Shown: piece by piece, positions 1 through 5,421 of the stretch
Position numbering within the stretch: position 1 is the first letter of the stretch
Layout of the letters: each line of letters opens with the position of its first letter
Program-made: the position numbers and the translations under genes
Notes under the pieces: generated by a model
What the model was told of the DNA's origin: nothing
Databases searched by the model: none
Seen by the model: the letters and a program-made list of their open reading frames with translations, nothing else
Assembly: GCA_904502105.1 (NCBI GenBank)
Contig: CAJGDF010000133.1
Location: 1 to 5,474, forward strand
DNA length: 5,474 nucleotides
Reading direction: 5' to 3'
From: an uncultured Clostridia bacterium
Lineage (GTDB): Bacteria > Bacillota > Clostridia > Oscillospirales > UBA644

Positions 1-126
1 GTTACAAGCAGATGGAGAGAGAATTGCGGAACGAATTATCGCATCTATTTTTTCCTGTTCTACTGCCCTGTTCGGATCGTAATTTCTGCACGATTGACGG
101 TTCAGGGCTATTTCTGTAAAATTCAT
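1..126 (-). CDS. Nitroreductase-family flavoprotein, N-terminal fragment (cut by window edge)
   Basis: Only the first 42 codons are in the window; the rest lies beyond position 1. The start is the ATG at 124-126, with a good Shine-Dalgarno GAGAGG (135-140) 8 bases upstream. The peptide begins MNFTEIALNRQSCRNYDP, the classic N-terminus of the FMN-dependent nitroreductase superfamily. Arg10, Ser12 and Arg14 (R-x-S-x-R) correspond to the conserved FMN-phosphate-contacting region, followed by the N-R-x-V turn and, at residues 37-42, SPSACN, matching the usual (A/S)PSAxNxQPW motif. Family members are NAD(P)H-dependent flavin enzymes that reduce nitroaromatics, quinones or other substrates; the substrate here cannot be told. 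The gene starts 19 bases after the stop of the MATE transporter on the same strand, with no terminator between, so the two are probably co-transcribed. The family call is firm. Some clostridial members carry a C-terminal extension or ferredoxin domain, which this window cannot show. Confidence 0.88.
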   Translation of the reverse strand, partial: MNFTEIALNRQSCRNYDPNRAVEQEKIDAIIRSAILSPSACN

Positions 127-145
127 ATCAAATACCTCTCAAAAA

Positions 146-1528
146 TCACGCATTGGAAATTCTTTCTCGGTAGAGAGCATCTTCTTTAACATGTTTTTTG
201 TAAATAAAGAAGAAGACGGCGAACTGGAGAAGCAACGTAAACGTCCATGAAACGATATACGAAAGGTAAAGACATTCGAGAGTATGGAACTGCTCCATTC
301 CGAAAACAGTATAGATCCAGACGATACGAACACCGCATACACCGAGAACAGAAATTATCATCGGGCTTAATGAAGAACCCATGCCGCGGAGTGCGCCTGT
401 TGAAACTTCCATAAGACCGCAAAGGAAATACGGTAAGCTGATATAAGCAAGACGGATGATACCGTACTCAATAGCCTCGGGGGAGTCTGTTATGTAAATA
501 GAAAGAAGCTGTTCGCCAAAGAAAAATGCAAGAAAACCTGTAAGAAGACCTGTAACGGTAACAAGTCCGACACAAAGACCGACTATTTTTGCAACACGCT
601 TATACTGTCTTGCACCGGAGTTCTGACCGATAAAGTTAACGGCTGTCTGATAGAAAGCGTTAAGGCAAACATAAACAAAGCCCTCTATATTACCTGCTGC
701 GGCATTACCGGACATTACGATATCGCCGAAGGAGTTTATCGATGACTGAATGATAACGTTTGAAATAGAGAACAAAGAGCCCTGAATACCTGCAGGAAGG
801 CCGATCTGAACGATTGTGATAAGCTGACGTTTATAAAAACGCATTTTAGAAAGGATAAGGCGGCTGGCATCAGTTCTTTTCATAAGAGCAATAACAACAA
901 GAACCGCAGAAACACCCTGAGATATCGTTGTTGCGAGAGCAACACCCGCTACGTTCATATGAAATACTGTAACGAAGAATACGTTAAGAACTACGTTGAC
1001 AACACCCGCAACAGTAAGATAAATAAGCGGACCTTTTGTGTCGCCTACTGCACGGAGAATAGACGAGCAGAAGTTATATATCATAGAAAATGTTATGCCG
1101 CCGAAATATATTTTCATATAAACAGCAGAAAGCTCGAGGACATTTTCGGGAGTGTCCATCATTCGAAGGAATGATTCTGAGAAAAGAACGCCGACAAATG
1201 TTAAAATAACACCGCTGACAAGAGCAGTCGGAACAGCTGTATGAACAGTTCTGTGAACGACCTCGTCATCTCTGCTGCCGTAAGCACGCGCAACAGTAAC
1301 ACCGACACCTACGGAAAGGCCGACAAAAAGATTGACGATCAGGTTTGTTATTGATCCGGTAGCACCTACTGCCGCAACAGATACGCTTCCGCAAAATCTG
1401 CCTACGATAACAAGGTCTGCCGCATTGAAAAGAAGCTGAAGAACACTTGTTAAAATTATAGGTATTGTATATGTAATAATACTTCCCAACAACGGTCCCT
1501 GAAGCATTGAATTATTTGTTTTTCCCAT
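146..1528 (-). CDS. MATE-family multidrug/cation antiporter (efflux transporter)
   Basis: The predicted 460-residue integral membrane protein has the length of a full MATE (multi antimicrobial extrusion) transporter. These use a Na+ or H+ gradient to export cationic or aromatic compounds across the cytoplasmic membrane. About twelve hydrophobic segments can be followed from residue 17 to about 443, with a short positively charged C-terminal tail. Family signatures are visible: LFNAADLVIVGRF (33-45), the equivalent of the usual L(Y/F)NxxDxxxVGR motif in the first helix; QNSGARQYKR (302-311), the QNxGA motif of the second half; and the pseudo-symmetric loops RAVGDTKGP (159-167) and RGMGSSLSP (381-389), which reflect the internal duplication of the fold. 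The ATG at 1526-1528 is preceded by GAGAAAAGAAAGG with AAAGG 9 bases away, and by its own promoter. The sequence resembles the large clostridial NorM/MepA/DinF-like group; I cannot assign a named subfamily or substrate. It probably shares a transcript with the downstream nitroreductase. Confidence 0.93.
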   Translation of the reverse strand: MGKTNNSMLQGPLLGSIITYTIPIILTSVLQLLFNAADLVIVGRFCGSVSVAAVGATGSITNLIVNLFVGLSVGVGVTVARAYGSRDDEVVHRTVHTAVPTALVSGVILTFVGVLFSESFLRMMDTPENVLELSAVYMKIYFGGITFSMIYNFCSSILRAVGDTKGPLIYLTVAGVVNVVLNVFFVTVFHMNVAGVALATTISQGVSAVLVVIALMKRTDASRLILSKMRFYKRQLITIVQIGLPAGIQGSLFSISNVIIQSSINSFGDIVMSGNAAAGNIEGFVYVCLNAFYQTAVNFIGQNSGARQYKRVAKIVGLCVGLVTVTGLLTGFLAFFFGEQLLSIYITDSPEAIEYGIIRLAYISLPYFLCGLMEVSTGALRGMGSSLSPMIISVLGVCGVRIVWIYTVFGMEQFHTLECLYLSYIVSWTFTLLLQFAVFFFIYKKHVKEDALYRERISNA

Positions 1529-1561
1529 TTTTATATACCTTTCTTTTCTCGATTACTTTTT

Positions 1562-1590
1562 AGTATATCACAAATTAACTCGACTTTCAA
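1562..1590 (-). promoter_or_regulatory. Sigma-A-type promoter for the MATE/nitroreductase unit
   Basis: Read on the minus strand, TTGAAA (1585-1590) is separated by exactly 17 bases from TATACT (1562-1567), and TG at the -15/-14 position gives an extended -10 (TGATATACT). The start of transcription would lie near 1555, leaving a leader of roughly 27 bases that contains the AAAGG ribosome binding site of the transporter. It sits in the 88-bp gap between msrA and the transporter, so the transporter can be expressed independently. No convincing operator dyad overlaps it. Confidence 0.75.
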
Positions 1591-1616
1591 TAGTTTTTAA
1601 TATTATCAACATAAAA

Positions 1617-2114
1617 TTATTTTGATTTACGGCCCGCTTCGATAAGCTCTTTTTCAAATTCCTCCGGATGCTTCAGATAATAGTTCTGATGCTCTTCTTC
1701 CGCGGGATAAAAGCTTTTAAACGGTTCAACACTGATATAAACTTCTTTACCCGACGATGATCTGAGATCGTTGATCTTTTTCTCTGTTATTTGCTTTTGT
1801 TCGGTGTTCATATAAAAAACTGCAAGGGTGTACGAATGGCCTCTGTCTATAAACTGTCCGCCTCCGTCAAAAGGATCGACTCCACCGATAAAAATATCGA
1901 TAAGCTCGGAAAAATCAACGGATTCCGGATCATAATCTATTCTTATTGCCTCACGGTGTCCCGTTTTTTGTTTTTTTACATCATCGTAACTCGGATCCTC
2001 TTCATCACCGCCGGAATAACCGCTGACGACATCGATAACTCCGTTTGTTTCCTTAAATATGGGTGTTATACACCAAAAACATCCGCCTGCGAAATAAACT
2101 GAATCATATTTCAT
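1617..2114 (-). CDS. msrA: Peptide-methionine (S)-S-oxide reductase MsrA
   Basis: MsrA reduces the S-epimer of methionine sulfoxide in proteins and free methionine, repairing oxidative damage in the cytoplasm with thioredoxin as the usual reductant. In the 165-residue form chosen here, the catalytic Cys12 lies in GGCFWC with Phe13 and Trp14 of the substrate pocket. Tyr43 (DPSY), Glu55 (TGHREA) and Tyr95 (DRGHSY) match the Tyr82, Glu94 and Tyr134 active-site residues of the E. coli enzyme. The usual C-terminal resolving cysteines are absent; the only other cysteine is Cys15, three residues from the nucleophile. The reading frame is open to an ATG at 2142-2144 (175 residues), but the predicted -10 box ends only 6 bases from it and no Shine-Dalgarno precedes it. 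I therefore prefer the ATG at 2112-2114, which has GAAAG about 8 bases upstream and gives the short N-terminus typical of the family. A third ATG at 2133-2135 is also possible. No clear terminator follows. Confidence 0.93.
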   Translation of the reverse strand: MKYDSVYFAGGCFWCITPIFKETNGVIDVVSGYSGGDEEDPSYDDVKKQKTGHREAIRIDYDPESVDFSELIDIFIGGVDPFDGGGQFIDRGHSYTLAVFYMNTEQKQITEKKINDLRSSSGKEVYISVEPFKSFYPAEEEHQNYYLKHPEEFEKELIEAGRKSK

Positions 2115-2150
2115 ACATATATCTTTCACTTTCATAAATCTCATAGAATA

Positions 2151-2179
2151 AATATATCATAAACAGACAAAATTTGCAA
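2151..2179 (-). promoter_or_regulatory. Predicted sigma-A-type promoter for msrA
   Basis: On the minus strand, TTGCAA (2174-2179) is followed after 17 bases by TATATT (2151-2156), with a TG two bases before the -10 (TGATATATT, extended -10). Transcription would start at about 2144-2145, essentially on the most upstream possible msrA ATG. That makes a leaderless message unless translation begins at a later ATG. The match is good but not perfect, and the region is AT-rich, so chance matches are possible. Confidence 0.55.
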
Positions 2180-2197
2180 CAGTAATCTCCGATCTTA

Positions 2198-2213
2198 TCA
2201 AAATCAATTTTGA
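2198..2213. repeat. Short inverted repeat in the msrA-nadA divergent region
   Basis: TCAAAAT, a 2-base CA centre, then ATTTTGA form a perfect dyad with 7-bp arms. It lies about 20 bases upstream of the predicted msrA -35 and about 44 bases upstream of the nadA-side palindrome. It could be a protein-binding site affecting msrA, but it is AT-rich, matches no operator I can name with confidence, and may be chance. Confidence 0.3.
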
Positions 2214-2256
2214 AGATATTGTTAACTGTGTTTTTTGTGTTGTTTTTTGACGAAAA

Positions 2257-2286
2257 ACTTTACACTTAACTTGACAGATGTAAAGT
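2257..2286. promoter_or_regulatory. Inverted-repeat operator over the nadA promoter (probable NiaR site)
   Basis: ACTTTACA (2257-2264) and TGTAAAGT (2279-2286) are perfect 8-bp inverted arms separated by 14 bases, with four further symmetric matches in the interior. The dyad axis falls between 2271 and 2272, at the first base of the -35 hexamer TTGACA, so a bound protein would block RNA polymerase. NiaR (YrxA) is the niacin-sensing repressor known to control nad biosynthesis genes in Firmicutes and Thermotogales through palindromic sites. The gene fragment at the end of this operon looks like niaR. The assignment to NiaR is inference from context; I cannot verify the exact published consensus here. 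Confidence 0.65.
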
Positions 2287-2299
2287 GCGGTGCTATAAT
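2271..2299 (+). promoter_or_regulatory. Consensus sigma-A promoter of the nadABC operon
   Basis: TTGACA (2271-2276) and TATAAT (2294-2299) are both perfect consensus hexamers with the optimal 17-bp spacing, and TG precedes the -10 by one base (TGCTATAAT, extended -10). The upstream flank is rich in T- and A-tracts (2231-2257), which could act as an UP-like element. Transcription should start near 2305-2306. A promoter this strong for a low-demand cofactor pathway fits control by a repressor bound at the overlapping palindrome. Confidence 0.87.
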
Positions 2300-2305
2300 T
2301 AACCG

Positions 2306-2384
2306 AAAATAAAAAGGTTAAAAAAGAAAAAACCTGTAAAACTCCAAAATAAGGAAGATTAAAAAGCGAAAGCTATAAACGGTT
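2306..2384 (+). promoter_or_regulatory. A-rich 5' leader of the nadABC transcript
   Basis: About 79 transcribed bases, very rich in A, separate the predicted transcription start from the nadA ATG. AGGTT (2315-2319) can pair with AACCT (2331-2335) around an 11-base A-rich loop, and AGC-GAAA-GCT (2365-2374) could form a tiny GNRA-type hairpin; both are weak. A Shine-Dalgarno-like AAGGAAG (2351-2357) is 27 bases from the ATG, too far for normal use; the nearer GCGAAAG (2366-2372) is weak at 12 bases. I see no known riboswitch or attenuator. Confidence 0.4.
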
Positions 2385-3284
2385 ATGGAAAGACAAATAA
2401 AGAAATTAAAAGAAGAAAAAAATGCGGTTATCCTTGCACACTACTATGCACCGGACGAAGTTCAAAGAACAGCAGACTATATCGGAGACTCGTTTTATCT
2501 TGCAAAGGTAGCAAAGAACAGCAATGCAGATATAATTCTTTTCTGCGGTGTATCGTTCATGGGCGAAAGTGCAAAAATTTTAAATCCAGACAAAAAGGTT
2601 CTCATGCCTGACCCGTCTGCAGACTGTGCGATGGCGCATATGGTACGCGACGGAATAATCGAAGAAATGAGAGAAAAATACGAAGATCTTGCAGTTGTTT
2701 GTTATATCAACTCAACGGCAGAATTAAAAAGCAAAAGTGATGTTTGCGTAACATCCTCAAACGCCGTAAAGATCGTTAAAAATTTACCCAACAAAAATAT
2801 ATTCTTTATTCCCGATAAAAATCTCGGAAGCTTTGTTGCCGAACAGGTTCCCGAAAAAAATATTATAATAAACGACGGCTGCTGCCCTATCCATGCAAAG
2901 ATAGAAAAGAAACATATCGAATGTGAAAAAGAAAAGCATCCGAATGCGAAGATTCTTTCTCACCCCGAATGCGAAAAAGAGATACTCGATATTTCCGATT
3001 ATATTGGCAGCACCGCAGACATAATCGATTACGCAAAGAAAAGCGAATGCACAGAGTTTATTATCTGTACGGAAGACGGAGTAAATTATAAGCTTACGTC
3101 CGACAATCCCGAGAAGCGATTCTATTTCCCGAACCCACGTCCCTGCTGTAAAGATATGAAGCTTAATACCCTTGAATCGATCTTATCCGTTCTCGAAAAA
3201 GAAGATAAAGTTATAGAAATCAACGAGGAATTACGCACAAAAGCGCTTATCCCCTTAGAAAGAATGTTGGAGCTTGCAAAATAA
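2385..3284 (+). CDS. nadA: Quinolinate synthase NadA ([4Fe-4S] enzyme)
   Basis: NadA condenses iminoaspartate (from NadB) with dihydroxyacetone phosphate to make quinolinate, the second step of de novo NAD synthesis, in the cytoplasm. At 299 residues it is the compact three-domain form typical of Thermotoga and many Firmicutes. The three cluster ligands are in their usual places: Cys81 (DCAMA), Cys167 in GCCPIH, and Cys255 in PRPCCKDMK; Cys166 and Cys254 are adjacent alternatives. Substrate-site motifs are clear: LAHYY with His19 (18-22), GDSFYLA (34-40), YIN (107-109), TSSNA (123-127), FIPDKNLG (141-148), SHPEC (192-196) and GST (208-210). The start is the only reasonable one: an in-frame TAA lies at 2376-2378, and the N-terminus aligns with the family, although its ribosome binding site is weak. 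It is the first gene of the nad operon; its stop is one base before the nadB ATG. Twelve cysteines in 299 residues suit an oxygen-sensitive enzyme of an anaerobe. Confidence 0.97.
   Translation: MERQIKKLKEEKNAVILAHYYAPDEVQRTADYIGDSFYLAKVAKNSNADIILFCGVSFMGESAKILNPDKKVLMPDPSADCAMAHMVRDGIIEEMREKYEDLAVVCYINSTAELKSKSDVCVTSSNAVKIVKNLPNKNIFFIPDKNLGSFVAEQVPEKNIIINDGCCPIHAKIEKKHIECEKEKHPNAKILSHPECEKEILDISDYIGSTADIIDYAKKSECTEFIICTEDGVNYKLTSDNPEKRFYFPNPRPCCKDMKLNTLESILSVLEKEDKVIEINEELRTKALIPLERMLELAK
3269..3272 (+). promoter_or_regulatory. Ribosome binding site deciding the nadB start
   Basis: GGAG inside the last codons of nadA lies 13 bases before the ATG at 3286 but only 1 base before the in-frame TTG at 3274. 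Initiation at the TTG is therefore implausible. The spacing to the ATG is long, but coupling to nadA termination (TAA at 3282-3284) would help re-initiation. Confidence 0.6.
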
Positions 3285-3285
3285 T

Positions 3286-4560
3286 ATGAAATGTGATATA
3301 ATAATCGTAGGCTGCGGTGTAGCAGGTCTTTACTGCGCTTTAAACTTACCCGAAAATAAAAATATTGTTATTGTAACAAAAAACATTGCCCCTAAAAGCG
3401 ACTCGTTTCTCGCCCAGGGCGGCATATGTGTGTTAAGAGACGAAGAAGACTTTTCCGCGTTCTTTGAAGACACAATGAAAGCAGGTCATTATGAAAACGA
3501 CCCCGATTCCGTTGAAATAATGATCAGATCTTCACAGGAAGTCATAGGAGATCTTGTTTCATTCGGCGTTCAGTTTGAAAAGAACGGAGATACTTTTACA
3601 TACACCCGTGAGGGCGCCCATTCAAGACCGAGAATCTTGTTTCACGAAGACGAAACAGGCAAAGAGATCACATCACACCTGCTTGAAACAGCACGCAACC
3701 GTAAAAACATAACGCTTATTGAAAATTTTACAATGGTTGACCTTATTTGCAAAGACGATGGCTGCAAAGGTATTATAGGACATGATGCAGACGGTAAATA
3801 TATTGCTATCAACGCAAATTATACGGTACTTGCAACAGGCGGTATCGGCGGTCTGTTCAAGCACTCGACGAACTACCGTCATCTTACGGGCGATGCCATT
3901 GCTCTTGCACTTAAATACGGAATTAAGCTTCAGCACATCGACTATATTCAGATACACCCGACAACTCTTTACACAAAAAAACACGGAAGAGAGTTTCTCA
4001 TTTCAGAATCCGTACGCGGTGAAGGCGCTATCCTGCTTAACTCAAAAGGAGAACGTTTTGTTAATGAGCTTTTGCCGAGAGACGTTGTTGCAAATGCAAT
4101 ATTTGACGAAATGAAAAAAGAAGGTACAGAGCATGTATGGCTCTCCCTTGCGCCTATCCCGGAAGAAGAGATAAAAACACATTTCCCCAATATATATCAG
4201 CACTGCCTCGAAGAGGGTTATGATGTTACAAAAGAACCTATACCTGTTGTTCCCTCCCAGCATTATTTTATGGGCGGCATAGACGTTGACAAAGACAGTA
4301 AAACATCTATGGACAGACTTTTTGCAGTCGGCGAAACTGCCTGCAACGGAGTTCACGGTAAGAACCGTCTTGCAAGCAATTCACTTCTTGAAAGCCTTGT
4401 TTTTGCAAAACGTGCAGCCCTTAATATAACAAACAACTACACAGAATTAACAGATAATCACGAATTTACCGTTGATGCCTCACAGTATGACGGATATCAG
4501 AACAAATATAAAGAATCAGTTTTAAATGCTATAGAAAAGGAAAGAAAAAGCCATGAATAA
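3286..4560 (+). CDS. nadB: L-aspartate oxidase NadB, short form lacking most of the C-terminal helical domain
   Basis: NadB is a flavoprotein that oxidises L-aspartate to iminoaspartate using fumarate or oxygen, feeding NadA. From the ATG the protein has 424 residues. The N-terminal Rossmann motif VGCGVAG (8-14) binds FAD, with SFLAQGGI (40-47) following. Substrate and catalytic residues of the fumarate reductase/succinate dehydrogenase flavoprotein family are seen: REGAHSR (108-114), ATGGIGG (183-189), HPT with His224, RGEGA (244-248), PRD with Arg265, HYFMGG with His326, and GETACNGVHGKNRLASNS (349-366) with Arg361. After that last motif only about 58 residues remain, whereas E. coli NadB (540 residues) has well over 100 more forming a helical domain. 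Short NadBs of about 430 residues are, as I recall, known in clostridia, so this is probably a natural variant rather than a truncation; the frame runs cleanly into nadC. A TTG at 3274 would add four residues but is badly placed for its ribosome binding site. It overlaps nadC by 8 bases. Confidence 0.95.
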   Translation: MKCDIIIVGCGVAGLYCALNLPENKNIVIVTKNIAPKSDSFLAQGGICVLRDEEDFSAFFEDTMKAGHYENDPDSVEIMIRSSQEVIGDLVSFGVQFEKNGDTFTYTREGAHSRPRILFHEDETGKEITSHLLETARNRKNITLIENFTMVDLICKDDGCKGIIGHDADGKYIAINANYTVLATGGIGGLFKHSTNYRHLTGDAIALALKYGIKLQHIDYIQIHPTTLYTKKHGREFLISESVRGEGAILLNSKGERFVNELLPRDVVANAIFDEMKKEGTEHVWLSLAPIPEEEIKTHFPNIYQHCLEEGYDVTKEPIPVVPSQHYFMGGIDVDKDSKTSMDRLFAVGETACNGVHGKNRLASNSLLESLVFAKRAALNITNNYTELTDNHEFTVDASQYDGYQNKYKESVLNAIEKERKSHE

Positions 4561-5404
4561 TATTACAATGAAAATGACTGCTGACGAACTCATACTCAGC
4601 GCCCTCAGAGAAGATATAACAAGCGAAGATATCACCACAAACTCTGTAATGCCGCACTATCAGAAAGGTCAGGTTGATCTTATCTGTAAGGAAGACGGTG
4701 TTATTGCCGGTCTTGAAGTATTCAAAAGAGTTTTTGAGCTTCTTGATGAAAAAACAGAAGTGACATTCTATTGTAAAGACGGTGACGAAGTAAAAAAAGG
4801 CGAAAAGATCGGACTTATTGTTGGCGACATCCGTGTTCTTCTTTCCGGTGAACGTACAGCTCTCAACTTTTTACAGAGAATGAGCGGTATTGCAACATAT
4901 ACCCGTTCTATAGCAAATCTTTTAAAGGGAACAAACACAAAGCTTCTTGACACACGTAAAACAACCCCCAACATGCGTATTTTTGAGAAATATGCAGTTA
5001 AAGTCGGCGGCGGAAATAACCACAGATACAATCTCAGCGACGGTATTCTTTTAAAGGATAACCATATCGGTGCAGCAGGCGGTGTTAAAGAAGCTGTTAA
5101 AATGGCAAAAGAATATGCACCGTTTGTACGTAAGATAGAAATTGAAGTTGAAGATCTTGATATGTTGAAAGAAGCGCTCGATGCAGGCGCAGATATTATT
5201 ATGCTCGATAATATGTCTGTTGAAGATATGAAAAAAGCCGTTGAAATGACTGCAGGCAAGGCAGAAACAGAGTGCAGCGGCAATGTTACAAAAGAAAACA
5301 TCGCACGTCTCACGGATATCGGTGTTGACTATATTTCCAGCGGTGCTCTTACTCATTCAGCGCCTATTCTTGACCTTTCACTCAAGAATCTCCATGCGAT
5401 ATAA
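4553..5404 (+). CDS. nadC: Nicotinate-nucleotide pyrophosphorylase (carboxylating), quinolinate phosphoribosyltransferase NadC
   Basis: NadC converts quinolinate and PRPP into nicotinate mononucleotide, CO2 and pyrophosphate, the step at which the de novo route joins the rest of NAD synthesis. At 283 residues it has the standard family length, with an N-terminal sandwich domain (to about residue 108) and a C-terminal alpha/beta barrel. Phosphate- and quinolinate-binding residues are all visible: ERTALNFLQRMSGIAT (100-115) with Arg101, LDTRKTTP (132-139) with Arg135 and Lys136, GGGNNHR (152-158) with His157 and Arg158, LLKDNH (166-171) with Lys168, EVE (198-200), MLDN with Asp219, ECSGNVT (240-246) and ISSGALTHSAP (261-271). 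The chosen ATG overlaps the end of nadB by 8 bases and has AAAAGGAAAG upstream (AAAGG ending at 4540, 12 bases away). ATGs five and seven codons later are possible but less likely. The overlap indicates translational coupling with nadB. Nothing is missing or unusual. Confidence 0.97.
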   Translation: MNNITMKMTADELILSALREDITSEDITTNSVMPHYQKGQVDLICKEDGVIAGLEVFKRVFELLDEKTEVTFYCKDGDEVKKGEKIGLIVGDIRVLLSGERTALNFLQRMSGIATYTRSIANLLKGTNTKLLDTRKTTPNMRIFEKYAVKVGGGNNHRYNLSDGILLKDNHIGAAGGVKEAVKMAKEYAPFVRKIEIEVEDLDMLKEALDAGADIIMLDNMSVEDMKKAVEMTAGKAETECSGNVTKENIARLTDIGVDYISSGALTHSAPILDLSLKNLHAI

Positions 5405-5421
5405 TTTTTAAGGAGAAAGCC

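Noticed and set aside
959..1174. Plus-strand open frame of 71 residues inside the MATE gene
   Set aside because: It lies entirely within a well-supported gene on the other strand, has no ribosome binding site or recognisable family features, and reads like an antisense shadow.
1548..1583. CTCGA repeated 31 bases apart around the MATE promoter -10
   Set aside because: The repeat is only 5 bases long and easily arises by chance; no longer dyad supports an operator.
1591..1622. Rho-independent terminator after msrA
   Set aside because: Only AT-rich weak symmetry such as TAATATTA is present, with no GC stem followed by a T-tract, so read-through toward the MATE gene cannot be excluded.
2242..2258. 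GTTTTT/AAAAAC inverted repeat as a terminator or second operator
   Set aside because: It is made only of homopolymer tracts, lies upstream of the nadA transcription start, and overlaps the better-supported 2257-2286 palindrome.
2306..2384. NAD+ riboswitch or attenuator in the nadA leader
   Set aside because: The leader is mostly A with only a 5-bp stem and a 3-bp stem, no stable hairpin and no U-tract terminator. Known NAD+ riboswitches upstream of nadA are, to my knowledge, from Acidobacteria and look different.
2301..2384. Long-range pairing of AACCG (2301-2305) with CGGTT (2380-2384) just before the nadA ATG
   Set aside because: The first element lies mostly upstream of the predicted transcription start, so it would not be in the RNA, and a 5-bp match is weak.
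3274..3288. TTG at 3274 as the nadB start, overlapping nadA
   Set aside because: The GGAG ribosome binding site would be only 1 base from it; the ATG at 3286 gives the normal M-K-C-D-I-I-I-V-G start directly before the FAD motif.
4768..5313. Long minus-strand open frame (181 residues) opposite nadC
   Set aside because: It is a serine-rich low-information translation of the complement of a strongly conserved enzyme gene, with no plausible promoter or ribosome binding site.
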